A DNA stretch of 64,000 nucleotides, taken from NCBI GenBank assembly GCA_028819235.1, contig JAPPMC010000122.1, positions 62,001 to 126,000 of the forward strand. Direction: 5' to 3'. The DNA comes from Bryobacterales bacterium. GTDB taxonomy: Bacteria > Acidobacteriota > Terriglobia > Bryobacterales > UBA6623. The translations under genes were made by a program, and so were the position numbers. Below are positions 9,842 through 18,690 of this stretch, in pieces; position 1 is the first letter of the stretch; every line of letters begins with the position of its first letter. The notes below the pieces were generated by a model. It was not told where the DNA came from, did not search any database, and was given only the letters and a program-made list of their open reading frames with translations.

Positions 9842-9940
9842 TGCAGCCTGAGATCCTACGTCGGTTTGGAGATCTCTGCCGTTCGGGACGAGTTTGCCGG
9901 ACTGCGAGAGCGCATTGCTCGCTTCGAACGCCTCTTCTAG
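9842..9940 (+). pseudogene. Fragment of a small coiled-coil protein
   Basis: A short frame ending in TAG reads EISAVRDEFAGLRERIAR and then FERLF, a heptad-like coiled-coil tail of the sort found at the end of small hypothetical proteins. No credible start codon is close, so this is probably the end of a gene whose front was lost near the IS110 remnant. Confidence 0.35.
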
Positions 9941-10183
9941 GGACACAGCAGTTAGGGGAGAAGCGCAATTGAACCGATGCTTCATCCAAACCTGACTTGG
10001 CGGAAGCCTTGCTCTCGGGCCCTGTGACGATCACACTGCCGCCAGATATCCGCCAGTCGGACTGACCTAAGGCTAGAGGTCGACACACCCGTCGCCACTC
10101 CGGAGAAGGTTCGGCGGGCGTTCTTCAGCGCCGTCGTGGTGCAGCGCAAGAGGCGTGCTGGATTGCCACCCCCGGCCCTCGCG

Positions 10184-10558
10184 TCAGCCCTTGCGCTTCT
10201 TGAGGAGGGAGTCCACCGAGTACTCGCCAGATCCGTGCGCCCAAAGGTACAGGAAGACAAAGCAATATAGGGCCGCTAGCTCGCCCCTGTTCAGCAGGGG
10301 CCAGAAGCCGTCGCCCGCATGGCGCATGAAGTAGGCTGCGGCCATCAAACCTGAGGCCAGGAACGCTGCCCAGCGGGTCTGGAAGCCAACCAGCACGAAT
10401 GCGCCGCAGACCAGCTCGATCACCCCCGCGGTGGTCGGCAACGCCCCTTCCCTAGGGCCGACTCCTCCGAAGCCGAACAGCTTCTGGTAGCCGTGCGGCA
10501 TGATCATGAACCCGGTCACGATTCGAAGCAGTGCGTGCGTGCAAGATTGCCAGTTCAT
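10184..10558 (-). CDS. DoxX family integral membrane protein
   Basis: A 124-residue protein with four predicted membrane helices and the DoxX-family opening LLRIVTGFMIMPHGYQKLFG, followed by TTAGVIELVCGAFVLVG. The start has a good Shine-Dalgarno sequence (GGAGGAA, 5 nt upstream of ATG). DoxX-like proteins are small membrane proteins linked in some organisms to quinone or thiosulfate oxidation and redox stress; the exact role here is unknown. It lies 42 bp downstream of the TIM-barrel gene on the same strand and may share its transcript. Confidence 0.88.
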   Translation of the reverse strand: MNWQSCTHALLRIVTGFMIMPHGYQKLFGFGGVGPREGALPTTAGVIELVCGAFVLVGFQTRWAAFLASGLMAAAYFMRHAGDGFWPLLNRGELAALYCFVFLYLWAHGSGEYSVDSLLKKRKG

Positions 10559-10600
10559 AGCGATTCCTCCATAGGTTTGCTGACCCCGTCCGGACGCGCC

Positions 10601-11440
10601 CTACAGTCCCAGCAGGCGGTCCACTCTTTCGCCCAAGTCTGCGAGGTAGGCCCGATCCCCGCCCCGCAATTCGACGGTTGCCTCCGCAGTGTACCCGACA
10701 TCGCGCAGAGCGGCTTGGACGGCCGGCCAGTCGACATCGCCCTCGCCGAGGTTCACGAATCCCTGACGGCGCGAGTAGTCCTTCAGGTGGACCTTCACGA
10801 TCCGGCTGCCCAACTCCCTGACCCAGTGCTCGGGAACGCCGTAGTGAACGATGTTGCCGACATCGAAATAGGCCTGGACCAACGGATGGTTGAAGTCGTC
10901 GATGAACTGGCGGAAGTCTCGCGCCGTGAGAAGGAACTTATTCCAGACGTTCTCGATGGCCAGCATCACATCGTGTTGCTCGGCGAGCGGAATGAGCTTA
11001 CGGATCTCTGTTACGGAGCGTTCCCAAGCCTGCTCGTACGTCGTGTCAGAACGCACGACGGCCGGCACCAGCAGCACCGCGTCTGCCCCGTACAGGTCCG
11101 CTTGGCTCAGGGCCGCGCGAACGCCCCGCACGCAAGCCTCAACTTCACTGGGATCCGGGGATGAGAGCGGGGTTTGCCAGTGGGTCTGGTTCATCACAGA
11201 GTGGATCCGCAACCCGGCGGCTTGGGCCGCGTCGTGGATCAGTTGGGCCTCTGTCTCCGTCTCGACAGCTCGCACTTCCATCGACTCGAAGCCCACTTCG
11301 ACGGCAAGTTTGAAGCGGTCTATCAGGCTGAGGTCCTTGGGGAGCATACTGTCGAGGACGGCGCGCTCGATCCGCTCCCCCGCTGCCTTCAGGGGAAGCG
11401 CAGAGGCCAAGGCTGCCATGAGAAGTTCGCGACGTCGCAT
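10601..11440 (-). CDS. Sugar phosphate isomerase/epimerase-like TIM-barrel protein, exported
   Basis: A 279-residue AP_endonuc_2 (xylose isomerase-like) TIM barrel. Putative metal ligands typical of the family are seen: AIENVWN (E near 162), YFDVGN (D near 193), KVHLKDY (H near 219) and a C-terminal ATVEL (E near 259). The N-terminus MRRRELLMAALASALPL looks like a Tat-type or Sec signal, so the protein probably acts outside the cytoplasm, as many such proteins in Acidobacteriota and Planctomycetota do. It is divergent from a Tat-type Gfo/Idh/MocA oxidoreductase across 116 bp, a frequent pairing in polyol or sugar oxidation. The substrate cannot be read from sequence. Confidence 0.85.
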   Translation of the reverse strand: MRRRELLMAALASALPLKAAGERIERAVLDSMLPKDLSLIDRFKLAVEVGFESMEVRAVETETEAQLIHDAAQAAGLRIHSVMNQTHWQTPLSSPDPSEVEACVRGVRAALSQADLYGADAVLLVPAVVRSDTTYEQAWERSVTEIRKLIPLAEQHDVMLAIENVWNKFLLTARDFRQFIDDFNHPLVQAYFDVGNIVHYGVPEHWVRELGSRIVKVHLKDYSRRQGFVNLGEGDVDWPAVQAALRDVGYTAEATVELRGGDRAYLADLGERVDRLLGL

Positions 11441-11556
11441 TTGTCGTAGGGTCGGGCATCGGGCTCCTGAATGTCAAGCCGTCCTCGTGTGGGCCCGGCC
11501 GAAAGCAGGCCTGCCCCGGGGATTGCGACAATGGGGTCCGTCGAGGAACTGCAACC

Positions 11557-12669
11557 ATGCCTGCGCTCTCGAGACGATCCTTGGTTACGGGGGGGCTGGT
11601 AACGGCCGCCGCCCTCGCGCAGGAACGGGCCGGTGCGCCGCGTATTGGCCTTGTCGGATTGGGGAATCGCGGCCGTCGGCATCTGGATGCCCTGTCGGAG
11701 GTGGGTGGCGCTGAAGTCGCCGCCCTGAGCGACATTCAAGGCGACCGCATGCGGGCGGCGGCACGCGGACCGGCCAGCGAGGCGGAACTCTACACCGATT
11801 ACCGGGAGCTGATCGCGGATCGCCGCGTACAGGCAGTAGTCGTGGCCGTTCCGAACTATCTGCACGCCGAGGTAGCCATCGCGGCCATGCGGGCGGGCAA
11901 GCACGTGCTCGTTGAGAAGCCCATCGGGATCACCTACGAGGAGGCCCGGAGAGTGGCCGAGACTGCCCGCGAGACCGGCATGGTGCTGTCCGTCGGTATG
12001 CAGCGTTACTTCAACAACAACTACCGCGCAATCATCGATGCGGTGCGGTCGGGCGTCATTGGGGCACCGCACATGTTCGTGCTTGACGAGTATCGCGGGG
12101 ACTGGAATCCGCGGACATGGCAATGGACTGACCCCGATTCGGGCCGGTCTGTGCCTTGGCGCCACCGCAGGTCCTTGGCGGGGTCCAGTTTGCTGGAGTT
12201 CTCGATTCACTCCTATGCCTTCCTGTACGAGATGATCGATACGCCGCTGACCTACTGCGCTGCCACCGGCGGGGCGGTGCAATGGCCCGAGAGGACGACC
12301 GAGGACAATATCGCCGTCATTGCAGAGTTCGGGGACATTCGGCTTCAGCATGCCTTTTCGTGCTCAGCTCCGGGGGCGCGGTGGAATCTAACCATCACCG
12401 GTGCCTCCGGTTCGCTGCAGTACGACTTTCGCGGTATGGCAATTGTTCGCGCGCAGGGTGCTGCCGAAACGAACCTCCTCTCGGAGCCGACGCCAGCAGG
12501 GCAGGGAAGTCTGGAGGCACAGATGTACCAAGACTTCTTCCGCGCCGTCCGGGAGCGGGACAAGCCCTTGCTGAATGCGGAATTCTCGATAGAGGCCAGC
12601 AAGATCGCCTATGGCGCCTGGCTGAGCATCGACGAGCGGCGAATCGTCACCGACCGGGACTTCCTGTGA
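11557..12669 (+). CDS. Gfo/Idh/MocA family oxidoreductase with Tat-type signal
   Basis: A 370-residue NAD(P)-dependent dehydrogenase. The N-terminus carries SRRSLVTGGLVTAAALA (twin-arginine signal), then the Rossmann dinucleotide motif GLVGLGNRGRRH, the VAVPNYLHAEVA segment and the signature EKPIG near residue 126. The C-terminal alpha/beta domain binds the sugar or polyol substrate in this family. Export with a bound cofactor is typical of Tat substrates. It is divergent from a TIM-barrel isomerase and ends 12 bp from the convergent sulfatase gene. The ATG is preceded by GAGG 12 nt upstream. Confidence 0.9.
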   Translation: MPALSRRSLVTGGLVTAAALAQERAGAPRIGLVGLGNRGRRHLDALSEVGGAEVAALSDIQGDRMRAAARGPASEAELYTDYRELIADRRVQAVVVAVPNYLHAEVAIAAMRAGKHVLVEKPIGITYEEARRVAETARETGMVLSVGMQRYFNNNYRAIIDAVRSGVIGAPHMFVLDEYRGDWNPRTWQWTDPDSGRSVPWRHRRSLAGSSLLEFSIHSYAFLYEMIDTPLTYCAATGGAVQWPERTTEDNIAVIAEFGDIRLQHAFSCSAPGARWNLTITGASGSLQYDFRGMAIVRAQGAAETNLLSEPTPAGQGSLEAQMYQDFFRAVRERDKPLLNAEFSIEASKIAYGAWLSIDERRIVTDRDFL

Positions 12670-12681
12670 TGGGCCGCCCGG

Positions 12682-14007
12682 TCACGGGCTAACGACGGCG
12701 CTCCACGCCGCCAGTTCCCCCGCCAGTTCCGCCAGCACGTCCGGAAATTCCTCGGCCACATTGCTCGTCTCCCCGAGGTCGGCGCTGAGATCGTACAGTT
12801 CTGGCTGTTGCCCGGCGTGTCTCACTAGCTTCCATGGGCCCCGTCGCGCGGCGGACGAGGAGCGCATGCGCCAGAAAAGCGTGCGCGGAGCGAGGGGCTG
12901 GCGCAGGAACAGAGCTGGGGACAGGTCCGTCCCATCGAGGTGGGAGCTTGACCCGACTCCCGCCAGTGCGGAGAGTGTCGGGTAGATGTCGAATGTTGCT
13001 GCCAACTCATCTGTGACGCCAGGCTCGATTCTGCCCGGCCACCACGCGATTGCCGGCACTCGGTGTCCACCCTCGTACATGTCGGTCTTCTGGCCGCGTA
13101 GCGGTCCGTTCTCGGAGATGTTGTGGTAGCCGCCCTGATAGGTCCGATACCCCCCGTTGTCGGACGTGAAGAGCACTAGCGTCTGCCCTGAGAGCCCGTT
13201 TGAATCAATGGCTTCAAGGATGCCTCCGACGCTGCCGTCGACAGCTTCGACCATGCTGTTCACGTAGCCCGAGACGTCGAGCCCCGCGACCTGCCCGAGC
13301 TTGGACAGATTGTGGTAGTCGCCGCCCTCGACGCGGTACGCGGGATCCTCCGGGCCTTGCCACGGGAAGTGAATTGCCAGATGGGCAACGTAAAGGAAGA
13401 ACGGCTTTTGCTGATTGGCCTCGATGAAGTCCACGCTGTGCGCTGTGATCAGATCAACGCTATAGCCGGATTCCATCTCAATCTCGGAGTTGTGCCACCA
13501 ATCCCGGCGCCCCGAACGGTCGATGTGTGAGTGGTGGTCGCCATCTCCGCTGCCAAGCCCCCGGAATTCTGAGAATCCTTGGTCTGGCGGCATGTACGGA
13601 GGGTGATATCCGAGGTGCCATTTGCCGAACATGCCCGTGACATAGCCCGCCTCGCCGAGCGCTTCGGCGATGGTGCGGGCCGAGTGGGGCAGGCCAATGT
13701 CGTAGTCATCGACACCCGACAGCGCGCTCTCGAATTGCTCGCCGAACCTCTGCGGATAATGCCCCGTCAGCAGCGCCGCACGGGTCGGTGTGCACATGGG
13801 GCCGTTTGAGTGGAAGTCGGTGAAGCGCAATCCCTCGGCCGCCATTCGGTCCAGGTGCGGTGTCCGATTCCGCTCGCTGCCGTATGCGGCGATGTCCGCG
13901 TATCCGAGGTCATCGGCGAGGATGACGACAAAGTTCGGAAGGCGGTCGTTGTCGGGGGCACACGCCGTCGCGAGGAAGGCCACGGCCAGGGCACAGCAGA
14001 GGCGCAT
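12682..14007 (-). CDS. Sulfatase (arylsulfatase-like), lipoprotein
   Basis: A formylglycine-dependent sulfatase of about 441 residues. The nucleophile motif is CTPTRAALLTG (Cys to be oxidised to formylglycine), preceded by the metal-site DDLGYADIAAYG; GKWHLG and TSDNGGY follow, as in family S1. The N-terminus MRLCCALAVAFLATACAP has a lipobox (LATAC), so it is probably anchored in a membrane facing the periplasm or cell surface. The start at 14007 is preferred over an upstream ATG at 14034 because of this signal and a TACACT -10 hexamer 7 nt upstream. No formylglycine-generating enzyme gene is in the window. Confidence 0.92.
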   Translation of the reverse strand: MRLCCALAVAFLATACAPDNDRLPNFVVILADDLGYADIAAYGSERNRTPHLDRMAAEGLRFTDFHSNGPMCTPTRAALLTGHYPQRFGEQFESALSGVDDYDIGLPHSARTIAEALGEAGYVTGMFGKWHLGYHPPYMPPDQGFSEFRGLGSGDGDHHSHIDRSGRRDWWHNSEIEMESGYSVDLITAHSVDFIEANQQKPFFLYVAHLAIHFPWQGPEDPAYRVEGGDYHNLSKLGQVAGLDVSGYVNSMVEAVDGSVGGILEAIDSNGLSGQTLVLFTSDNGGYRTYQGGYHNISENGPLRGQKTDMYEGGHRVPAIAWWPGRIEPGVTDELAATFDIYPTLSALAGVGSSSHLDGTDLSPALFLRQPLAPRTLFWRMRSSSAARRGPWKLVRHAGQQPELYDLSADLGETSNVAEEFPDVLAELAGELAAWSAVVSP

Positions 14008-14014
14008 GTTGGGC

Positions 14015-14020
14015 AGTGTA
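14015..14020 (-). promoter_or_regulatory. -10 hexamer TACACT, leaderless start for the sulfatase
   Basis: TACACT on the minus strand lies 7 nt before the ATG at 14007, with no Shine-Dalgarno sequence between. A transcript would begin at or next to the start codon. Confidence 0.5.
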
Positions 14021-14114
14021 TACCGGGCCGCCACGCTCTTGCCTCCGGACTGCAGTGTCGGTAACGGAAACTGAACGCTGGAATCGAGAGGGAACAGGGC
14101 TCCCTGCGTTTCTG

Positions 14115-14120
14115 TATACT
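14115..14120 (+). promoter_or_regulatory. Candidate -10 (TATACT) for the AtoE-like transporter
   Basis: TGTATACT resembles a good -10 box; it lies 36 nt before the preferred ATG. No clear -35 element is seen. Confidence 0.35.
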
Positions 14121-14156
14121 CTCGCAGTATTCTCGCTAGCGAGACATCCGGCCGGG

Positions 14157-15557
14157 ATGAAGACCCAAGAACAGCCTGCGAAGGGCCCGCCTGAGGCCTT
14201 CGCGGAAGACCGCCTGTACCGCATCGCCCGCACGATCGGGGACTTTATCCCCGACGCCATGACCATGGCCATCCTCCTGATGGTCCTGCTGGCTTGCGCG
14301 GCACTGTTGATGGGAAACACCGTCCTCGAGGTGATGGACGCCTACTACGTCGGGCTCTGGATGCTGCTGCCCTTCACGATGCAGATGACCCTGATCCTCG
14401 TGCTCGGGTCTGCGCTAGCGTCGACGCGGTTTTTTGGGCGCATGATCCATGTGCTCTCCCGGCTCCCCCGAAGCGAGGGCCAGACCATTGCCCTGTCGAT
14501 GGCGACAACCTGCTGCCTGGCCTACTGCTTTTGGGGACTGAGCCTCGCCCTGGCCCCGCTGGTTGCAGTCAGCTACGCCCGCCAGTCCGAGCGCAAGGGC
14601 TTCCCGGTCGATTTCCCATTCCTGCTGTCGTGCAACGCCGCTGCGGGGGCGATTTGGCAGTTCGGTTTTTCGGCCAGCGCTCCGCTGCTCATGAACACGC
14701 CTGGACATTTCCTAGAGGAAGAAACCGGGCTGATGCCGCTGTCCACGACGATCTGGGCACCCGCCACGATCGTCTTCTTGGGAATCTACCTCACGAGTGT
14801 CTTCATCCTTGCCAGGCTGTTGATGCCCAAGACCGCTCGTCCGATATCCCTATTTCCCGAGTCTAGGAAGCTCGCAGACGCGACGCTCGACGCGGCTGCC
14901 AAGCCGCCGGCCGTCCCGATGCGGTCTGACCGGTTTGCCGAGCGTCTCGAAGCCAGCAAGTGGCCCTGCGCCGTGCTGACCGCCAGCCTCATTGGCTGGC
15001 TCGCCTACCACTTCGGGGTAAAGGGTGGGGGATTGCAGCTCAATTCGCTGATCACTATCCTGCTTACCCTCGGATTGCTCCTCCATGGGAGCGTGCTCAG
15101 TTTCACGCGGGCGCTTCCCAGAGCGGTGGTCACCGCTTGGCCGGTCATCGTCCTGTACCACCTTTACGCGGGTGTTGCCGGTCTCCTGCAGCACACCTCG
15201 ATCGGGTCTGACTTCGCCGAGTACTTCGCGTCGATTTCCACTGAACACACGTTCCCGTTGCTTACACTCCTCGCCGCTGCCGTCGTGTCCGTCTTCGTGC
15301 CGTCCAGCGGTGGGCAGTGGGTGATTCAGGGCTTCATCACGACCAAGGCCTCCGTGGCTGTGGGAGTTACTGCCCAGCGGGGGCTGCTGGCGCTCAGCGT
15401 CGGCGACCATGTCGGCAACTTGGTCTCACCGTTTTGGGCGGTGATCGCTGCCGGCATTGCCCGCATGGACTTCCGGACCTACATCGGATACAACTACGTC
15501 TGGGTCCTATTCTGGGTCGGGCTCGGAGCATTGTGCTTCACCTTTCTAGCTGCCTGA
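14157..15557 (+). CDS. atoE: Short-chain fatty acid transporter, AtoE family
   Basis: About 466 residues from the ATG at 14157, with 11-12 hydrophobic helices. The sequence matches the AtoE/TIGR00366 (SCFA_trans) family: PDAMTMAILLM near the start, FGFSASAPLLMNTPGHF in the middle, and VFVPSSGGQWVIQGF toward the end. Members import acetoacetate, butyrate and similar short acids. An upstream ATG at 14016 would add 47 residues that look non-coding and overlap the divergent sulfatase promoter, so 14157 is preferred. The gene has no obvious catabolic partner next to it; it is divergent from a sulfatase. Confidence 0.88.
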   Translation: MKTQEQPAKGPPEAFAEDRLYRIARTIGDFIPDAMTMAILLMVLLACAALLMGNTVLEVMDAYYVGLWMLLPFTMQMTLILVLGSALASTRFFGRMIHVLSRLPRSEGQTIALSMATTCCLAYCFWGLSLALAPLVAVSYARQSERKGFPVDFPFLLSCNAAAGAIWQFGFSASAPLLMNTPGHFLEEETGLMPLSTTIWAPATIVFLGIYLTSVFILARLLMPKTARPISLFPESRKLADATLDAAAKPPAVPMRSDRFAERLEASKWPCAVLTASLIGWLAYHFGVKGGGLQLNSLITILLTLGLLLHGSVLSFTRALPRAVVTAWPVIVLYHLYAGVAGLLQHTSIGSDFAEYFASISTEHTFPLLTLLAAAVVSVFVPSSGGQWVIQGFITTKASVAVGVTAQRGLLALSVGDHVGNLVSPFWAVIAAGIARMDFRTYIGYNYVWVLFWVGLGALCFTFLAA

Positions 15558-16034
15558 CCGTTCGCCTCTGCCCGAGCCGCAAGTTGGGCCCGGCTGCCTC
15601 CGCCCTCTCGCGCCAGTAGAACGGCGGCCGAATCAGGCCCGGTCCGCCTCGTGACGAGACTCCTGCTAGCCCACCTCCGGGGAGTGGACCTCTGGCAGAG
15701 TTGGCCGGTGTCCAGTCCCGAAGTCTGAGCCCTAATCCCATTGGCAGCCCGACTGCCCGTTACGGGGGCCGGCGGGCGACGGAACAGGAAAGGGAAGCGA
15801 AGGGCGTCAGCGGGTCCGCACTCCGGGGAGGGGCAGACGTCGGTCCCGCGCCCAATCGGCCGGGCATGTTGACAATTTTCAAGCGGTCGCGGATCGATCC
15901 ACCCGAAGCCCCCGCGAACCTGGGGCACAGCCTTGGCAGGGCTCGAGTTGGGAGCACGACCGGCAAAGTGGCGGAATTCGCCCCCACTGTCGTACAGTTT
16001 TGGTGCAAACGCATAAATATGCCATAATGGTGCT
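15558..16034. other. Intergenic, promoter of toxin-antitoxin pair at its end
   Basis: No coding sequence recognised in the first 430 bp. The last 45 bp hold the vapBC-like promoter described separately. Confidence 0.5.
16000..16028 (+). promoter_or_regulatory. Promoter of the vapBC-like operon with operator in the spacer
   Basis: A -35-like TTGGTG (16000-16005) and a -10 CATAAT (16023-16028) are separated by 17 nt. The spacer contains the short palindrome GCATAAATATGC (16011-16022), a likely site for the ribbon-helix-helix antitoxin. The ATG follows only 6 nt after the -10, so the mRNA should be leaderless. Confidence 0.55.
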
Positions 16035-16304
16035 ATGAGGACCACTCTTGACTTGCCCCAGGAACTCATGCTTGCCGTCAGGGTCCGCGCGGCCGAGAAG
16101 AACCGAAAACTCAAGGACGTGGTCGCCGAACTGCTGTGGCTAGGCCTAGCCTCGGCATCGGCAGCCAGGCCAGCCGTCCGCAACCGGGTTCGGCTGCCGC
16201 TAGTGGAATGCGCGCAACCTGTCGTGCCCGATCAGGAACTCACTCCGGATCGCGTCGCGATCGTCTTGGCGGATAGGGAGGCCTCGGACCTTGCTGCTTT
16301 GTGA
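16035..16304 (+). CDS. VapB-like antitoxin, ribbon-helix-helix
   Basis: An 89-residue protein starting MRTTLDLPQELMLAVRVRAA, a classic ribbon-helix-helix DNA-binding segment that should both bind the promoter and neutralise the toxin through its C-terminal tail. It overlaps the downstream PIN-domain toxin by 14 bp, the usual antitoxin-toxin arrangement. Autoregulation is likely through the palindrome between the -35 and -10 elements. Confidence 0.8.
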   Translation: MRTTLDLPQELMLAVRVRAAEKNRKLKDVVAELLWLGLASASAARPAVRNRVRLPLVECAQPVVPDQELTPDRVAIVLADREASDLAAL

Positions 16305-16740
16305 TACCAATGTCTGGCTCGCCATGGTTCTCTCAGGCCACCAGAGCCATAGCGTGGCCGCTGATTGGCTCGACACTGTCGACTCGCCAAACGCGGTCTG
16401 CTTCTGCAGAGCGACCCAGCGGTCCCTGCTTCGGCTCCTCACCACTGCCACCGTCATGGGGCGATTCGGCAGCCCTCCTCTCACGTGCAGGCAGGCGTGG
16501 CGAGTCTACGCGCACCTCCTCACCGATGACCGAATCGCCCTGCAAGCCGAGGAACCGCCCCGGCTGCAGGCTCGCTGGAAGGCGCTCACCGCGAACGACA
16601 CGGCCTCACCCAAAGCGTTGATGGATGCCTACTTGGCCGCCTTCGCACTTGCGGGAGGCCACACCCTCGTGACGACAGACAAGGCCTTCCGGGCCTTCGC
16701 CGGGCTGGACTACATCCTGCTCGGGAGCGAAGGAAAGTGA
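16291..16740 (+). CDS. VapC-like PIN-domain ribonuclease toxin
   Basis: A 149-residue PIN domain. Acidic residues seen are D5 (CDTNVWLA), an Asp in LMDAYLAAFA near 112 and another in VTTDKAF near 129. The second conserved acid, often Glu in the R-x-L-L-R region, reads RSLLRLLTT, as in the subfamily with an LGFVRV-like helix, so the active site may be three-carboxylate. The start is a TTG inside the antitoxin gene, which couples translation and keeps toxin output low. PIN toxins of this type cleave tRNA or rRNA; the target here is not predictable. Confidence 0.82.
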   Translation: MLLCDTNVWLAMVLSGHQSHSVAADWLDTVDSPNAVCFCRATQRSLLRLLTTATVMGRFGSPPLTCRQAWRVYAHLLTDDRIALQAEEPPRLQARWKALTANDTASPKALMDAYLAAFALAGGHTLVTTDKAFRAFAGLDYILLGSEGK

Positions 16741-17055
16741 CGGGCATCGGGACGAGAGCGAGCTATGCGGAAGGCAGGCGTCACGATCTGCTTCCGCGAC
16801 TGTTGCACGACCCCTTGCTTCGATACCCCGTGCGGTCGGCGGCTCGCAGCTGCCCCATCCGAAGTTAAAGTCATGCCTTCGTTTCTGTCGGAGCATACCT
16901 GCGCAATGGCGCACAGCCCCGAGCTGGCATGGGAGCTCGGATCGCCGGGGAAACTGTGCCTGGCCACCTCGACCTAGGCGTGCCCAACGACGTGTCGACG
17001 AGGCTCTCGTCGCGCGTCGGGCGACGTCCTCGCCCTGTGGTAGCCTTGCCAACGT
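16741..17055. other. Intergenic, nothing recognised
   Basis: About 315 bp with no motif-bearing frame. A TAGCCT hexamer at 17041-17046, 9 nt before the next ATG, is a weak -10 candidate for the following sulfatase gene. Confidence 0.4.
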
Positions 17056-18648
17056 ATGGGAGCTGAGAAAAAGGGCAAGTTCTCCCGGAGAGGCTTTCTC
17101 GCCGGGTCGTCGTCGGCCGCAGCGGCGGGCGCGGCGGCTGGTCTGGGGGGCTGCTCGGCGGCGGTTGCACCAGCCGTCTCGGGAGGCATTTGGGAACGCC
17201 CACCCAATCAGCGAGGCAAGGGCAACCGGCTCAACCTGATCTTCCTCAACACGGACACCTTCCGAGCCGACAACCTTCAGGCCTACGGCGGCAACGGGCT
17301 CGTCCGCTGCCCTCGGCTCGACACGTTCTCGGAAGATTGCGTCATCTTTGAGGATTGCTATCCCGAGGGCATGCCGACCATTCCCATACGCCGTGTCCTC
17401 ATGACCGGCCGGAGGATCGTTCCCTACCACTACTTCCACCAGCACGAGCCAGTGCAGACCCCGGGCTGGCACGAGCTCTACTACGAGGACCAGACCGTGT
17501 CCGAGACCCTCTTGGAGGCCGGCTACCAGACAGCGCTGTTCGCCGACATCCCGCACCTTCAGAGGCCCGGCAAAAACTTTCACCGCGGGTACAACTACTA
17601 CGAGTGGTCGCGGGGCCACGAGGTCGACTACTACGAGCAGGCCCCCGCAACGATCAGCGACGACGACATAGTGCCCATGCACTATCCCCGGGAGTACTGG
17701 GACCGGTGGTGCGAAATGGACCCCGGCCGCCCCGACTTCATGAGGCAGTTCTTGGCCAACCGGTCGCGCTATGAGAACGAGTGCGAGGCAATCATAGAGG
17801 TGACCGCCAAGAACGTGATCAACTGGCTGCGCCGCAACCACGACAAGACCCCATTCTTCCTGCACTTGGAGGCGTTCGACCCTCACGAGCCCTGGGATCC
17901 GCCGAAGCGATTCCTCGACGAGTACATGCCGAACGCCACCGGCCCGACTTGGTGGGAGCCGCCCTACTCGGATATCGAGGTGCCGCAGTCGGGCATCGAC
18001 CGGCTCCGCGCAAACTACGCCGGCGAGTCCATGTGCGTGGACTATTGGATCGGCGAAATCCTCGCTGCAATCGAGGAACTCGGGCTCTACGACAACTCCG
18101 TGGTTGTGTTCTTCTCCGACCACGGGTCTCTTCTCGGCGAACAGGGAGAGTTCCTCAAGGGAAACCGCCGCATACGCCGCCAGGTGACCCACAACCCCTT
18201 CCTCGTGAGGCTGCCAGATAAAGAGAAGGCCGGTACACGAGCATCCGGGTTCATCCACCACCCCGACGTCATGCCTACTCTGTTCAGCCTTCTCGAGCTG
18301 GACCCGCCGCCGCGCGCGACCGGAAAGAATCTTTGGGGACTGGCGAGCGGCGAACCGAGCCCGCATGACGGTCTGGTCCAGGCCTACGGCTGGATCGGCG
18401 CCATCCGCACCAAAGAGTGGCAGTTCTCGAAGGTCATCGATCGCGGTCGCCTCGGATTCGACTACGCTCCCCAGCTCTACAACCGGGCCGACGATCCGGA
18501 CGAGCTCGACAACGTAGCGGCGGACCACCCGGATGTGGTGGCGGATCTGGGAAGGCAGATCGATGCTTACCTGGAGTCTGGTGCGGATCTGACAACGGGG
18601 CACTTCCACGCCCGCGAGGATTCCAGGCCGGCCCCTGCAGTGTCGTGA
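17056..18648 (+). CDS. Tat-exported sulfatase-like hydrolase with Thr at the nucleophile position
   Basis: A 530-residue alkaline-phosphatase-superfamily protein. A twin-arginine signal (SRRGFLAGSSSAAAAG) ends near a Cys in GLGGCSA, so it may be a Tat lipoprotein. Metal-site residues are present: NTDTFRADNL in place of DDxxxxD, and FFSDHGSLLGEQGEF near 355. The motif normally CxPSR or SxPxR reads PTIPIRRVLMTGR, so the catalytic formylglycine precursor is a threonine. A Thr nucleophile is known in nucleotide pyrophosphatase/phosphodiesterases of the same superfamily; this protein may therefore hydrolyse a phosphodiester or another ester rather than a sulfate. It is followed 42 bp later by a dienelactone hydrolase-like gene on the same strand. 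Confidence 0.85.
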   Translation: MGAEKKGKFSRRGFLAGSSSAAAAGAAAGLGGCSAAVAPAVSGGIWERPPNQRGKGNRLNLIFLNTDTFRADNLQAYGGNGLVRCPRLDTFSEDCVIFEDCYPEGMPTIPIRRVLMTGRRIVPYHYFHQHEPVQTPGWHELYYEDQTVSETLLEAGYQTALFADIPHLQRPGKNFHRGYNYYEWSRGHEVDYYEQAPATISDDDIVPMHYPREYWDRWCEMDPGRPDFMRQFLANRSRYENECEAIIEVTAKNVINWLRRNHDKTPFFLHLEAFDPHEPWDPPKRFLDEYMPNATGPTWWEPPYSDIEVPQSGIDRLRANYAGESMCVDYWIGEILAAIEELGLYDNSVVVFFSDHGSLLGEQGEFLKGNRRIRRQVTHNPFLVRLPDKEKAGTRASGFIHHPDVMPTLFSLLELDPPPRATGKNLWGLASGEPSPHDGLVQAYGWIGAIRTKEWQFSKVIDRGRLGFDYAPQLYNRADDPDELDNVAADHPDVVADLGRQIDAYLESGADLTTGHFHAREDSRPAPAVS

Positions 18649-18690
18649 CAGATAGCGGCGCTGCGTCGCCGAAGGAATGGAGGCCAACAA

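Noticed and set aside
10086-10183. Short plus-strand frame with a basic stretch (VRRAFFSAVVVQRKRR)
   Set aside because: No start, no family match, and it runs into the DoxX gene on the opposite strand.
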